DNA of 42,913 nt from Sneathiella chungangensis (GCF_009882935.1 NZ_WTVA01000004.1:202203-245115); one strand, 5' to 3'. Positions 16,098 through 26,127 are shown, numbered from the stretch's first letter. Translations and numbers: made by a program. The notes: generated by a model not told the origin, from the letters alone.

Positions 16098-19000
16098 ATG
16101 AGCGATAAGGGTACTTTGAGAGCCCCGCAGACACCAAGCCGAATTCTTGTCGCCAATCGTGGTGAGATCGCAATTCGGATCATGCATGCGGCGGCGGAAC
16201 TCGGTATTGCGACCGTCGCGATCTATTCGGACGACGATGCGTCGGCTTTGCATGTCCGAAAAGCTGATATGGCCGCCTCCCTTGGCGCATCTGGCGCGCG
16301 GGCCTATCTTGATGGCGCGAAGATTGTGGCGATTGCGCGGGAAACAGGCTGTGATGCCATTCATCCCGGATATGGCTTTTTAAGCGAAAACGCGAAATTT
16401 GCGCAAAGCTGCCTCGATGCCGGGATCATTTTCATCGGGCCCAAACCGGCGACATTAGAGCTTTTTGGCGACAAGGTTGCCGCGCGCAGGCTTGCCGAGA
16501 AAGCCGGTGTTCCGCTCCTGGCCGGAACGGCCGGACCAACCAGCGTCGAAGAAATGCACGACTATTTTGACAAGCTCGGTCCCGATGGTGCGGTGATGAT
16601 CAAGGCGGTTGCCGGTGGTGGCGGCCGGGGCATGCGGAAGGTGGACAAGGCATCGGATCTGGATACAGCCTACAAACTTTGTAGTTCCGAAGCGGCGGCC
16701 TCCTTTGGTAACGGCGATGTTTATGTCGAGCGGCTGGTCCGCCGCGCGCGGCATATCGAAGTCCAGATTATTGGCGACGGCAATCAGGTCGCCCATCTTT
16801 GGGAGCGCGAATGCACCATTCAGCGGCGCCATCAGAAGGTTGTGGAAATTGCGCCGGCACCGGGGCTAGACCCTGCATTGCGGAAGCAGTTACTTGAGGC
16901 CGCCGTGACGCTCGCCAGGGCAGGGAACTATCAAAGTCTCGGGACGTTCGAATTTCTCGTTGACAGGGACTGCGAGGATCCCGAAAACGCTTTCGTCTTT
17001 ATCGAGGCAAACCCGCGCCTGCAGGTGGAGCATACGGTCACCGAGCAAGTAACGGGACTGGATCTGGTAAAGCTGCAGATACGGATAGCGGGCGGGCAGA
17101 GCCTGTCCGACCTTGGCCTCGACAAACCATCCGACCTGCCGCGCGGATACGCGATGCAACTGCGGATAAATGCGGAGACGGTTGGTAAAAACGGGGAGGT
17201 CAAGCCGTCCATGGGGGAACTCACTGCGTTCGAGATTCCGTGCGGTCCGGGTGTCCGGGTCGATACAGCCGGTTATGTCGGCTATCACTCCAACCCGAGT
17301 TTTGACTCACTCCTTGCAAAACTGATCGCCTATGATCCGTCACCGGTTTACACCGACGTTATCGCAAGGGCCTATCGCGCCCTCTGCGAATTCCGGATCG
17401 ACGGCATAACGACAAATATCCCGCTTCTGCAAAATCTATTGCAGAATCCGGCCTTTCTTGAAAATGACGTCGATACCGGTTTTTTTGAGTTGCATCTTGC
17501 AGAGCTGATACAAAAAGATCATGCGCATCCGAGCCGTTACGCCCGGTCAGAAGCCGGAAACGACAACATGCAGGTGAAAGAAGTTTCGGTGGCGTCGCCG
17601 GGCTTCGCAACCATATCTGCGCCCATGCAGGGGACCGTGATTGCGATCAAGGCAGGGGTTGGCGAGACAATTGACGCAAATGGAGAGGTGCTGGTTTTGG
17701 AAGCCATGAAAATGGAGCATATCATCGTTTCCGGCATCTCCGGCAGGCTGGACAAGCTGTTTATCGAAATTGGCAGTACGGTTGCGGAAGGGCAACCTCT
17801 CGCATTTGTTGAGCCGCAAGATGTTGAAATCGAGGCCACGACCGCAGAAATTGAAATTGATCCGGACTTTATACGGCCCGATCTCGCCGATGCGCTGGAG
17901 AGGCGGCGCCGAACGCAGGATGCGGCGCGACCGGACGCCGTTGCCCGACGCCGAAAAACGAAACAGCGGACCGCTCGCGAAAATATCGAGGATCTGACAG
18001 ATCCAGGGACCTTTGTGGAATATGGCGGGCTTACCGTGGCGGCGCGTCAATCCCGTAACACCCTCGAAGAGCTTATCGACCGCACCCCGGCCGACGGGCT
18101 GATCGCGGGCATTGCGCATATCAACGGCGCGCATTTTCCGCCGGAGAAGGCGCGTTGCGCGGTTCTGTCTTATGACTACACGGTGCTGGCTGGAACCCAG
18201 GGTTGGAAAGGTCATGAAAAAACCGACCGGATGCTCGAGGTTGTCCGCCGCCGGCGGCTGCCGCTCATCTTCTTTACCGAAGGCGGTGGGGGACGGCCCG
18301 GCGATACCGACGTGATCAATGCGGGCGGCCTGACAACGCCGACGTTCCACAAACTTGCTGAGTTGAGCGCGCTCGTGCCGCTGATTGCCATCAATTCCGG
18401 TCGTTGTTTCGCGGGCAATGCGGCGGCTCTGGGCTGCTGCGATGTGATCATTGCCACCGAGAATTCGAATATCGGTATGGGGGGGCCGGCGATGATCGAA
18501 GGCGGTGGCCTTGGTGTCTATCGTCCCGAGGAAGTCGGACCGATGTCGATACAGGTTCCAAACGGAGTGGTTGATATTGCCGTAGCGGACGAGGCGGAGG
18601 CCGTCGCTGCCGCGAAAAAATACCTGTCCTATCTTCAGGGGCCGTTTACGGAATGGGATTGTGCGGATCAACGCCGACTTCGCAATGTCGTGCCGGAGAA
18701 CCGGCGTCGATCCTACGACATGCGCGAAGCCATTGACCTGATCGCGGATACGGATACGGTGCTGGAACTGCGGCGGGATTATGGTGTCGGTATGATTACC
18801 TGCCTCGCCCGGATAGAAGGGCGGGCAGTCGGGATTATCGCTAACAACCCAAGGCATCTTGGCGGTGCGATCGACAGTGATGCCGCCGACAAGGGCGCGC
18901 GGTTCATGCAGGTGCTCGACGCCCATGGCATCCCGGTGCTTTTTCTCTGTGATACACCCGGAAACATGGTCGGACCGGAAGCGGAAAAATCAGGTCTTGT

Positions 19001-19427
19001 GCGTCATTGCAGCCGTCTCTTTCTGGTTGGCGCAAATCTTAGCGTACCGTTCTTTACGGTGGTCTTGCGCAAAGGATACGGGCTTGGCGCGCAGGCTATG
19101 GCGGGCGGTGGCTTCCATAACCCGCATTTCCTCGTTTCCTGGCCAACAGGAGAATTCGGGGGTATGGGCCTTGAAGGGGCTGTGCGGCTCGGTTATCGGG
19201 AAAAGCTGGCAGCAATTGAGGACGCGGAGGAGCGCGAAGCGACCTTTCAGACACTGGTCGATGAGCTTTACGAAAAGGGAAAAGCGCTTAGTGCCGCGTC
19301 CCTGTTCGAAATCGACGATGTCATTGATCCTGTGGAAACGCGCCAATGGATTTCAAGTGCAATAGATACACCGTATGAGAACAACAGACTGGAAGGAAAG
19401 AGGCGTCCTTTTATCGATTCCTGGTAA
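16098..19427 (+). CDS. Single-chain biotin-dependent acyl-CoA carboxylase (BC-BCCP-CT)
   Basis: A 1109-residue fusion. Residues 15-460 are biotin carboxylase with the ATP-grasp loop AVAGGGGRGMRKV and EANPRLQVEHTVTEQVTGLDL. Residues about 500-575 are the biotinyl domain, with biotin lysine Lys538 in EAMKMEH. Residues about 610-1109 are a complete carboxyltransferase, with the beta half (GGRPGDTDV, INSGRCFAGNAA) and the alpha half (LFLCDTPGNMVGPEAEKSG, GGFHNPHF). This order matches the single-chain long-chain acyl-CoA carboxylase (LCC) class known from Mycobacterium avium paratuberculosis and Rhodopseudomonas palustris, which accepts a range of acyl-CoAs. Start at ATG 16098, with GGAG seven bases upstream. 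Here it may carboxylate acetyl-, propionyl- or a pathway acyl-CoA. Confidence 0.93.
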   Translation: MSDKGTLRAPQTPSRILVANRGEIAIRIMHAAAELGIATVAIYSDDDASALHVRKADMAASLGASGARAYLDGAKIVAIARETGCDAIHPGYGFLSENAKFAQSCLDAGIIFIGPKPATLELFGDKVAARRLAEKAGVPLLAGTAGPTSVEEMHDYFDKLGPDGAVMIKAVAGGGGRGMRKVDKASDLDTAYKLCSSEAAASFGNGDVYVERLVRRARHIEVQIIGDGNQVAHLWERECTIQRRHQKVVEIAPAPGLDPALRKQLLEAAVTLARAGNYQSLGTFEFLVDRDCEDPENAFVFIEANPRLQVEHTVTEQVTGLDLVKLQIRIAGGQSLSDLGLDKPSDLPRGYAMQLRINAETVGKNGEVKPSMGELTAFEIPCGPGVRVDTAGYVGYHSNPSFDSLLAKLIAYDPSPVYTDVIARAYRALCEFRIDGITTNIPLLQNLLQNPAFLENDVDTGFFELHLAELIQKDHAHPSRYARSEAGNDNMQVKEVSVASPGFATISAPMQGTVIAIKAGVGETIDANGEVLVLEAMKMEHIIVSGISGRLDKLFIEIGSTVAEGQPLAFVEPQDVEIEATTAEIEIDPDFIRPDLADALERRRRTQDAARPDAVARRRKTKQRTARENIEDLTDPGTFVEYGGLTVAARQSRNTLEELIDRTPADGLIAGIAHINGAHFPPEKARCAVLSYDYTVLAGTQGWKGHEKTDRMLEVVRRRRLPLIFFTEGGGGRPGDTDVINAGGLTTPTFHKLAELSALVPLIAINSGRCFAGNAAALGCCDVIIATENSNIGMGGPAMIEGGGLGVYRPEEVGPMSIQVPNGVVDIAVADEAEAVAAAKKYLSYLQGPFTEWDCADQRRLRNVVPENRRRSYDMREAIDLIADTDTVLELRRDYGVGMITCLARIEGRAVGIIANNPRHLGGAIDSDAADKGARFMQVLDAHGIPVLFLCDTPGNMVGPEAEKSGLVRHCSRLFLVGANLSVPFFTVVLRKGYGLGAQAMAGGGFHNPHFLVSWPTGEFGGMGLEGAVRLGYREKLAAIEDAEEREATFQTLVDELYEKGKALSAASLFEIDDVIDPVETRQWISSAIDTPYENNRLEGKRRPFIDSW

Positions 19428-19473
19428 AAAATTGTGACTGCATAAAACAAGTAAAAAGTAGAGAATTCGAGAA

Positions 19474-19799
19474 ATGATCAAGACTAAATTAGGTCAGCAT
19501 ATAGGAATGGCACGGCAGTCGAAAGAGGCGCGGCCTTCCTATCCTGATCTCTACAACATGGGTGTTGTCCTCTCATGCCTGATCGGTAAAGTATGAACGA
19601 GATTTCCTGCCTGTTTGTTTCGAAGATGGATCCAAACATGCCGCATAGTACTAGCAAGATAAACTCCGGAATGGAGTATGGGGTAATTGACGAGCATGAT
19701 TGCAAAGTATTTATTGGGCAAAACAACCGGTTTTACACTGGAGAAACTTGGCGTTTAGCTTTTCCAGTTGGGCGATACCGACTAGTGGAGGATTTATAG
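19474..19799 (+). other. Two short overlapping ORFs, unproven
   Basis: A 40-residue frame (19474-19596) ends in ATGA and shares those bases with a 68-residue frame (19593-19799), which would suggest coupled translation. Neither has a strong ribosome-binding site or a recognisable domain. The stretch otherwise separates the carboxylase from the second TetR gene and should contain the latter's promoter. Confidence 0.2.
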
Positions 19800-19802
19800 G
19801 GC

Positions 19803-20438
19803 TTGGAGAACAATTACACAGGTGAAAGAAGGGCTCAGGTGGATCGGCGGGCAAAATCCGACAGGCGGATGCTTGGGGCTGCGATCAGTCTGATTGCGGC
19901 ACATGGATCGAAAAATGTGAGCATGGCGCAGATCGGTATGGCGGCTGGATACAGTCGAGGACTGCCGGCGGAGCGGTTTGGAACCAAACTCCGGCTTCTG
20001 GAAGCTGTCGTCAGTATGACTGAGGCCTGGTTTAATAAGCGACTTCAGAAAGTTCTGGAAGGCAAAACAGGCTTGGAAGCGTTGTCGGCACGCATTGTTG
20101 CGCATATGGAGTCGGTCCGTGATTCTTCGGAAGCGGCTATCGCGGTTTATCACCTGATTGTTGAAGCGACAGGAACGGTTGTTGACCTTAAGCCAAGGAT
20201 AACCAAACTGAATCAATCCTATGCTGATGGCATGAAAATTCATATGGAAGAGGCGCGCGCCAAGGGTGAATTAAAAGATGGTGTTGATATAGACCGTCAT
20301 GCTCTCGCTATTGTCAGCGCCATGCATGGACTTGCTATTCAGGCTCTTATCCGTGGTGATATTGGCAGTCTTGGTTTGGACGCACATTATATCGCGGAAA
20401 TACATATCGCCGCTATCGCTCGAAAAAAGCAGGATTAA
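19803..20438 (+). CDS. TetR-family transcriptional regulator 2
   Basis: A 211-residue regulator. The N-terminal helix-turn-helix reads LGAAISLIAAHGSKNVSMAQIGMAAGYSRGL, and the helical C-domain is about 140 residues. The recognition helix departs from the usual form (YSRGLPAERFGTK), as in a TetR group often found beside acyl-CoA dehydrogenase genes. The likely start is TTG at 19803, with GGAGG and AGGG upstream. The first ATG in frame, at 19869, would remove the N-terminal arm. It is probably a regulator of the carboxylase or the acyl-CoA dehydrogenase, which is inference from position. Confidence 0.82.
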   Translation: MENNYTGERRAQVDRRAKSDRRMLGAAISLIAAHGSKNVSMAQIGMAAGYSRGLPAERFGTKLRLLEAVVSMTEAWFNKRLQKVLEGKTGLEALSARIVAHMESVRDSSEAAIAVYHLIVEATGTVVDLKPRITKLNQSYADGMKIHMEEARAKGELKDGVDIDRHALAIVSAMHGLAIQALIRGDIGSLGLDAHYIAEIHIAAIARKKQD

Positions 20439-20440
20439 TA

Positions 20441-21092
20441 ATGGCTTTTGAAGATAGTCATAATACGGCCAACGCATTGGCTCAATAGGGGCAAAAAAAA
20501 GTTCATGTAGTTCCAAAGTTGTAGAAAATAGGCGATCTAGACCAAAATCGAATTGTGATGCTATTGGAAGCGCGGATTACCTTGGAGGACGCGGCAAGGC
20601 CTGAGGTGATTCCATGTCGGGACCGGCTTGGCTAACTCGCCGCCAAAGACAGAAAAGCATTCTTTATGATATAGCAGTTTTGGGAAATTGGGAGGGTCCG
20701 TTCGTCAAATTATCCCTGCGCCAGGCGCGCTGCTCGCGAATGTCAAGCAATCGAAAAATTTTGAAAAGATACTATCTTGGGTAAAGCCATTGGGCCGGGC
20801 AGAAACCTCCGGACAATTGCGCTGATCTGATAAAATTCGGCTGCTACTAATTTCCCGATAGGCCGGCTATCGGGCTTAACGGTTTCGCAATACATGACAA
20901 GGAATGTGTAAATAACATTTCCCGGAAATTACTTTAAGATAAGTGCAGGAGGTTTTTGAGCGCTCTCAGTATTAACCTCATCCCACTTATGTTTAGTATA
21001 GACTGAATTATTGGTCACTAATAAATTATGGGTTTGGCGGGTCACAGTGGTTGGGTTGGAATTGGAATAATCCATTGGGAAAGAAAAACTCT
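20441..21092 (+). other. Long gap with a decayed coding remnant
   Basis: An ATG two bases after TetR 2 opens a frame that reads protein-like (for example DQNRIVMLLEARITLEDAAR) but meets stops at about 20486, 20522, 20630 and 20672. This looks like a gene that has lost function. I cannot assign a family. At 20854-20874 there is a perfect 8-bp hairpin (CCCGATAG / CTATCGGG) without a T-run. The right end holds the acyl-CoA dehydrogenase promoter. Confidence 0.3.
21008..21024 (+). promoter_or_regulatory. Imperfect palindrome upstream of the acyl-CoA dehydrogenase
   Basis: A 17-bp sequence, TTATTGGTCACTAATAA, symmetric except for one mismatched pair and the central base. It lies 69 nt before the dehydrogenase ATG and is a fair candidate for a TetR-type operator. 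Which regulator binds it is not shown by the sequence. Confidence 0.4.
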
Positions 21093-22253
21093 ATGAATAT
21101 CTTCGAATTTGGAGAGCCAAATCAACTCGATGAAATGCATCAATTACTTCGTTTTCAGGTGCGACGATTTGTGGAGAAGGAAATTGTTCCGAATGCAGAG
21201 CTTTGGGAAAAAGAAGGGAAGATCCCCCGTGAGCTATTTCGGAATATGGGGGAGATTGGGCTGCTCGGGATGCGTCACCCAAAAGAATATGGCGGGGGTG
21301 GTCTTGGCTCACTCGCCTCGGTCATTTTGGGTGAAGAGTTAGGTCGAAGCTCTTATGGCGGTGTTGCTTCGTCTATAATGGTACATAGCGACATGTCCAT
21401 GTCGCACATCGCGCTTAATGGGAATGAAGAACAAAAGCAGAGATATTTGCCTCCCGTATGCCGCGGTGAGAAAGTCGGGGCCGTTTGTATGACTGAACCA
21501 ACCGCAGGATCCGATGTTGCGGGATTGACGTCCCGAGCCGTTCGTTGTGGCGATGACTGGATAATCAACGGAGAAAAGACATTTATCACAAACGGCGTCT
21601 ATGGTGATATCTACATTGTGGCCGCCAAAACCAACCTGGATGTAAAGCCGAGTCAGGGGTTGTCGCTTTTTATTGTCGAAAGAGAAACTTCAGGGTTCAA
21701 GATAGGAACAAAGTTTGACAAGCATGGATGGCGCGCGTCTGATACAGCGGAGTTGATCTTTGAAGATATGCGGGTTCCTCATTCTAATCTGATAGGTGAG
21801 GAGGGCAGAGGTTTTTACTATCTTATGAGTACACTGCAAAATGAGCGACTTGTTGCCGGCGCGATGAGTGTGGGTCAGTGTGGAAAAGCAATAGAACTTA
21901 CTGCTGATTATATGAAGTCACGTAGAGCTTTTGGAAAAACACTCTGGGAGCAGCCGGTGGTGCGGAACAAGCTTGCTTGGCTTGCGTCTAAGGCGGCGGC
22001 GGCAAGGTCATTGGTTTATACATGCGCCCATATGATCGAAGAAGGTCAAGATACCGTTCGCGAGGTTTCAATGCTTAAGGCTTTCGCCTGTGAGACTTTG
22101 CAAGAGGTAGTTCATGGCTGTCTTCAATTGCATGGCGGATCCGGCTACATCATAGGGACACCTATTGAGAGAATGACTCGCGATGCCCGCATTCTGACTA
22201 TTGCCGGGGGCGCCACTGAACTTATGCTTGAAGAAGTTGCAAAACGAATTTAG
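21093..22253 (+). CDS. Acyl-CoA dehydrogenase
   Basis: A 386-residue FAD-dependent acyl-CoA dehydrogenase forming 2-enoyl-CoA. Family motifs are VCMTEPTAGSDVAGLTSRA (flavin loop), WIINGEKTFITNG and HGGSGYIIGTPIERMTRDARI. At the place where short- and medium-chain enzymes have the EGT glutamate there is IAGGATEL. The likely catalytic base is instead the Glu of LQNERLVAG, as in the long-chain and isovaleryl-CoA enzymes that place it on helix G. The ATG at 21093 gives the usual length. A TTG at 21051 would add 14 residues. It stands alone on its transcript, 650 nt after TetR 2, and may supply the first oxidation step for the acyl-CoA operon upstream. Confidence 0.92.
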   Translation: MNIFEFGEPNQLDEMHQLLRFQVRRFVEKEIVPNAELWEKEGKIPRELFRNMGEIGLLGMRHPKEYGGGGLGSLASVILGEELGRSSYGGVASSIMVHSDMSMSHIALNGNEEQKQRYLPPVCRGEKVGAVCMTEPTAGSDVAGLTSRAVRCGDDWIINGEKTFITNGVYGDIYIVAAKTNLDVKPSQGLSLFIVERETSGFKIGTKFDKHGWRASDTAELIFEDMRVPHSNLIGEEGRGFYYLMSTLQNERLVAGAMSVGQCGKAIELTADYMKSRRAFGKTLWEQPVVRNKLAWLASKAAAARSLVYTCAHMIEEGQDTVREVSMLKAFACETLQEVVHGCLQLHGGSGYIIGTPIERMTRDARILTIAGGATELMLEEVAKRI

Positions 22254-22364
22254 GGGCATTGCCACATTAACTTTCCTAGGAAGAAAAATCTCCTAATCGT
22301 GTTTTCTCAGACGATGATTGAAATTTTTTCGGCCATGTTATTTGCGCGAATAGCTACCCTGTTG

Positions 22365-23159
22365 GCATTGTCAGAGGAAGGTCGATAAGCGATGAGAAGA
22401 ATTGAGGAGTTGCCGTTTAAGCGGCAAGTAGCCGCCATTCTGCAATTGCCGCTTCACGTTTGAGCTTGAAGCTTTCGCGGCTGTGGATATGACGTTCCTG
22501 GTTAAAGTGATTATGGATTGACGCAATTTTCTGTAGTGATTGTACGCTTCTGAATTTGATCATAGCTCGTTCCCGTTGTCGGAACGATTGATGAGAATTC
22601 TCGGCTCGGCTATTTAGCCATTGTCTAGTTTCCTGACGGGCCTGATTACCGATTACTTTCATCGCAGCGCCATATGAGCGCAGTTTATCCGTTATGATCA
22701 CTTTCGGACTGCCATATATCTTCATGGTTTTCTTCAAGAACTTCAGAGCAGCCTAGCGATCCCGTCTCTTGGTGACAAAGGCCTCCAAAACTTCCCCCTC
22801 ATGATCGACGGCTCTCCAGAGATAATGGACTTCGCCATTGATCCGCACGAAAACTTCATCCAGATGCCATCTCCATTGAGGTCCTATTCGCATCGTTGCT
22901 GATCTGGTCTTTCTAATTTCTGCAGCAAACACTGGTCCGAACCGATTCCACCAGGCGCGCACCGTCTCGTAACTAACGTCGATACCCCGTTCATGCAGAA
23001 GATCTTCAACCTGACGCAGTGACAATGGATAACGGACATACATCATCACGGCTAAGCGAATGATCTCGGGTGAAGTTTTGAAATAACGAAATAGATTCTT
23101 CATTGGCCGACCGTAAATCCAGCTTCAACATGGCTCAAGTGATTTTCCTCTGACAATGC
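22365..23159 (-). mobile_element. IS6-family insertion sequence, about 795 bp
   Basis: The element is bounded by perfect 15-bp inverted repeats, GCATTGTCAGAGGAA at 22365-22379 and its complement at 23145-23159, and encloses one IS6-type transposase frame on the minus strand. The 8 bases outside each end (CCCTGTTG and GCCTCATA) do not match, so there is no target duplication. That is expected if the copy arose by or took part in recombination after replicative insertion. It separates the acyl-CoA block from the hydroxyproline-type block. Confidence 0.85.
22417..23103 (-). pseudogene. IS6-family transposase, one in-frame TAG
   Basis: A DDE transposase of the IS6/IS26 type, 228 positions long and read in one frame except for TAG at 22755-22753 (codon 117). 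The N-terminal helix-turn-helix region is LRQVEDLLHERGIDVSYETVRAWW. Catalytic Asp1 is in WRWHLDEVFV, Asp2 in KVIITDKLRSYG, and Glu in FRQRERAM. All three acidic residues remain, so only the stop at the point KRRDR/AALKFLKK would inactivate it. Confidence 0.85.
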
Positions 23160-23445
23160 GCCTCATAATGGTCGAGATGGAAGATGGCGCCGTTAAACAA
23201 AGATCTTTCAATGAGCTCTTTTAGACCAGTAGAAATTTTTTGTGTAGAGAGCTCATAAATTCTCAGTCCTATGCAAGGCGACAATTTATTCGACAAATAT
23301 GGGGCGCTTCGCATACCAATTATCAAAGCGCTACCAATGATCGCATCATAACTGTGAAGTGCAAAGGGGGTGGCAGTTTAGCTTGGGCGTTCGTAATGGC
23401 GATACGGCTAACTTTGATAATTCGGACAGATGAAGGGAATGCAAT
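23160..23445. other. Gap between the IS element and the deaminase gene
   Basis: A minus-strand frame here (GLKELIERSLFNGAIFHLDH) runs straight into the right IS end and may be the stump of a gene cut by the insertion. It is not recognised. It shares a short peptide resemblance with sequence near 4250-4290. The promoter of the deaminase gene should be at the right end. Confidence 0.3.
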
Positions 23446-24396
23446 ATGAATACGGCAATCTTTCAAGGATGTATCCCCGCGTTAATGACACCCTGCGATG
23501 AGAAACAGCAGCCAGATTTTGATGCGTTAGTGCGAAAAGGTCGTCAGTTGATCGAGGCTGGAATGTCCGCGGTTGTCTATTGCGGCTCAATGGGCGACTG
23601 GCCATTACTTACTGATAAAATGCGTATGAGAGGGGTTGAACTTCTTGTTGAAGCAGAGGTTCCGGTGATCGTCGGAACAGGTGCGTTAAACAGCGCCCTT
23701 GCAGTGGAGCATGCGGCCCATGCTCAGAAATGTGGTGCTGATGGTTTGATGGTGATCCCTCGGGTACTGTCACGCGGTTCATCCGCCGCAGCTCAACGGG
23801 CGCATTTTGCGGCTATTCTAGACGCCGCCGGTGAATTGCCATCGGTTATCTATAATAGTCCATATTATGGTTATGAGACCCGGGCTGATATGTTTTTTGA
23901 TCTTCGCTCAGAACATAAGAACCTCATCGGATTTAAGGAGTTTGGCGGGCGGGAGTCTTTGAGCTATGCGGCTGAAAATATTACCAGCCAAGACGACAAT
24001 GTAATCCTTATGGTCGGCGTGGATACTCAAGTTTTCCATGGGTACGTAAATTGCGGCGCTATCGGATCTATTACCGGCATTGGCAATGTACTTCCGAAAG
24101 AGATACTGCATCTTGTGTTGCTTTGTGAGAAAGCGGCGAAAGGAGATGCAGTCGCGCGTCGGAGTGCCCAGGAGTTGAGCGATGCATTGATGGTCCTTTC
24201 AACCTTTGATGAAGGACCTGATCTCGTTCTTTATTATAAATATCTGATGGTCTTAGAAGGCAATCCCGAATATGAACGGCACTTCAATCAAGATGATGCG
24301 CTTACTTCAAGTCAGAAGAACTTTGCGGCTAACCAGCTGAAACTATTCAAAACCTGGTACAATGCATGGATTGAAGGCCCTGAAAATCGGCCCTAA
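23446..24396 (+). CDS. hypD: 1-pyrroline-4-hydroxy-2-carboxylate deaminase-like DapA-family enzyme
   Basis: A 316-residue class I aldolase-fold protein of the dihydrodipicolinate synthase family. The Schiff-base lysine is Lys164 in IGFKEFGG and the partner tyrosine is Tyr136 in VIYNSPYYGYE. The overall wording (GCIPALMTPC, VVYCGSMGDWPLL, GLMVIPRVLSRG, GVDTQVFHGYVNC, STFDEGPDLVLYYKYLMVL) is what I recall for the rhizobial hydroxyproline-pathway deaminase, which turns pyrroline-4-hydroxy-2-carboxylate into 2-oxoglutarate semialdehyde and ammonia. The next gene is the dehydrogenase for that product. AGGGA lies 8 nt before the ATG. Other DapA-family dehydratases are possible but fit less well. 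Confidence 0.82.
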   Translation: MNTAIFQGCIPALMTPCDEKQQPDFDALVRKGRQLIEAGMSAVVYCGSMGDWPLLTDKMRMRGVELLVEAEVPVIVGTGALNSALAVEHAAHAQKCGADGLMVIPRVLSRGSSAAAQRAHFAAILDAAGELPSVIYNSPYYGYETRADMFFDLRSEHKNLIGFKEFGGRESLSYAAENITSQDDNVILMVGVDTQVFHGYVNCGAIGSITGIGNVLPKEILHLVLLCEKAAKGDAVARRSAQELSDALMVLSTFDEGPDLVLYYKYLMVLEGNPEYERHFNQDDALTSSQKNFAANQLKLFKTWYNAWIEGPENRP

Positions 24397-24536
24397 AACC
24401 GATTCCAACCCAAATGCAATTATACAAACACTCTCTCAAGAGACCAATTCGACAATTGGATCACTTTTTTAAATTTAGTCCGTTCGTCTCCTTTCAGTCT
24501 CAAGCAAAGAGCGCGAAATAACCTCCGAGGAAAAAA

Positions 24537-25967
24537 ATGGAATTTAAGAATTTTATTGATGGGTCATGGGAAATTGGGACTGACACAACTACAAATATTA
24601 ATCCCTCAGATCGATTTGATACGATCGGGATTGCCGCCCGATCCCATGCGGAACAAGTTAACCAAGCCATTGATAGTGCGTTTGAAGCTGCATCCAGTTG
24701 GGCGAATACAACGCCACAACAGCGGTTTGACATTTTAGATTTTGTTGGGACAGAGATTTTAGCGCGTAGAGAAGAAATTGGCCGATTATTGAGTAGAGAA
24801 GAAGGAAAAATTCTCACGGAGGGAATAGGCGAAGTCGCTAGGGCAGGGCAAATCTTTAAGTTTTTTGCAGGTGAAGCTTTACGTTCGAATGGCGATCATC
24901 TGCCGTCTGTCAGGCCGGGAGTAGATATTGATGTTATACGTCAACCTCTCGGTGTTGTCGGACTAATCACTCCCTGGAATTTCCCTATCGCCATACCAGC
25001 GTGGAAAATTGCTCCGGCTTTGGCGTATGGAAATACCGTTGTCTTCAAACCGGCAGAACTCGTTCCCGGTTGTGCCTATGTGCTTGCAGAAATATTGTCT
25101 CGGTCCGGACTTCCTGATGGAGTTTTTAATTTGGTGATAGGCAAAGGATCTGTAATAGGTCCGCAGCTAATCGAAAACAAAAAAATTAGCGCAATCTCTT
25201 TTACGGGCTCTGTTCCAACCGGAAAATCAATAGCAGCTGATTGCGGAGCTCGACTCAAAAAAGTGCAGCTCGAAATGGGGGGCAAGAACCCCATGATTGT
25301 ACTTGATGACGCGGATTTGGATGTAGCCGTTGAAGCTTGCCTTAACGGAGCATTTTTTTCTACCGGGCAGCGATGCACAGCGAGTTCGCGACTAATAGTA
25401 ACGGAGGGTATTCACGACCGATTTGTATCAACTTTATCCGATCGCATGAGTAAGTTGATCGTCGGACATGCTCTTGAATCTACTACTCAAATGGGGCCCG
25501 TTGCCGAAGTAAGCCAGCTTAATCAGAATCTTGATTATATTGAAGTCGCGCGTTCTGAGGGGGGAAATGTTCAGGGCGGCGAACGGCTCTCAAGAGATAC
25601 AGACGGTTACTTTATGGCGCCCGCGCTCATCACAGAGACTAATAATAACAACCGTATAAATCGCGAAGAAGTATTTGGGCCTATTGCTTCGGTTATACGT
25701 GCACGTGATTACGAGGAAGCTTTAACGATCGCCAATGACACACCTTTTGGTCTTGCCGCGGGTATATGCACCCAATCCTTAAAGTTTGCCAGTCATTTTA
25801 AGAAGTTTTCTCAGGCGGGAATGGTTATGGTCAATCTGCCTACAGCTGGAGTAGATTACCATGTGCCGTTTGGGGGAATAAAGGGCTCAAGTTTTGGTGC
25901 ACGAGAACAGGGAACCTATGCCGCGGAGTTTTATACCTCGGTAAAAACCGCTTATGTTATGCCTTGA
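24537..25967 (+). CDS. 2-oxoglutarate semialdehyde dehydrogenase (aldehyde dehydrogenase family)
   Basis: A 476-residue NAD(P)-dependent aldehyde dehydrogenase. Catalytic Cys280 is in [11 protein letters not shown], the general base is Glu246 in QLEMGGKNP, and the oxyanion Asn148 is in TPWNFP. The C-terminus, [31 protein letters not shown], is characteristic of ketoglutarate semialdehyde dehydrogenases of hydroxyproline and sugar-acid pathways. It oxidises the product of the preceding deaminase to 2-oxoglutarate. GAGG lies 7 nt before the ATG. A 140-nt gap separates the two genes, yet they are probably one transcript. It converges with the iron-sulfur gene. Confidence 0.88.
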   Translation: MEFKNFIDGSWEIGTDTTTNINPSDRFDTIGIAARSHAEQVNQAIDSAFEAASSWANTTPQQRFDILDFVGTEILARREEIGRLLSREEGKILTEGIGEVARAGQIFKFFAGEALRSNGDHLPSVRPGVDIDVIRQPLGVVGLITPWNFPIAIPAWKIAPALAYGNTVVFKPAELVPGCAYVLAEILSRSGLPDGVFNLVIGKGSVIGPQLIENKKISAISFTGSVPTGKSIAADCGARLKKVQLEMGGKNPMIVLDDADLDVAVEACLNGAFFSTGQRCTASSRLIVTEGIHDRFVSTLSDRMSKLIVGHALESTTQMGPVAEVSQLNQNLDYIEVARSEGGNVQGGERLSRDTDGYFMAPALITETNNNNRINREEVFGPIASVIRARDYEEALTIANDTPFGLAAGICTQSLKFASHFKKFSQAGMVMVNLPTAGVDYHVPFGGIKGSSFGAREQGTYAAEFYTSVKTAYVMP

Positions 25968-26127
25968 TTAAGACTATCACGCTAACGCTTGCCTGTACTA
26001 GCAATCGAAAAAATGTGAAGGGCCGAGAAACATATTTAAGCTTTTCATGCGCAATCTCTGCGCGATGAAGTCACATCATATAAAATCTGCGGACTGTATA
26101 CCGTAAACTTCTACTACGTTGAAAGCC

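Noticed and set aside
17547-18926. 459-residue minus-strand ORF within the carboxylase gene
   Set aside because: It is a shadow of codon bias in the large carboxylase frame. The plus strand holds full family motifs.
21038-21044. CGGGTCA resembling the centre of element B
   Set aside because: The flanking TGTC and TTGTC blocks of the B consensus are missing.
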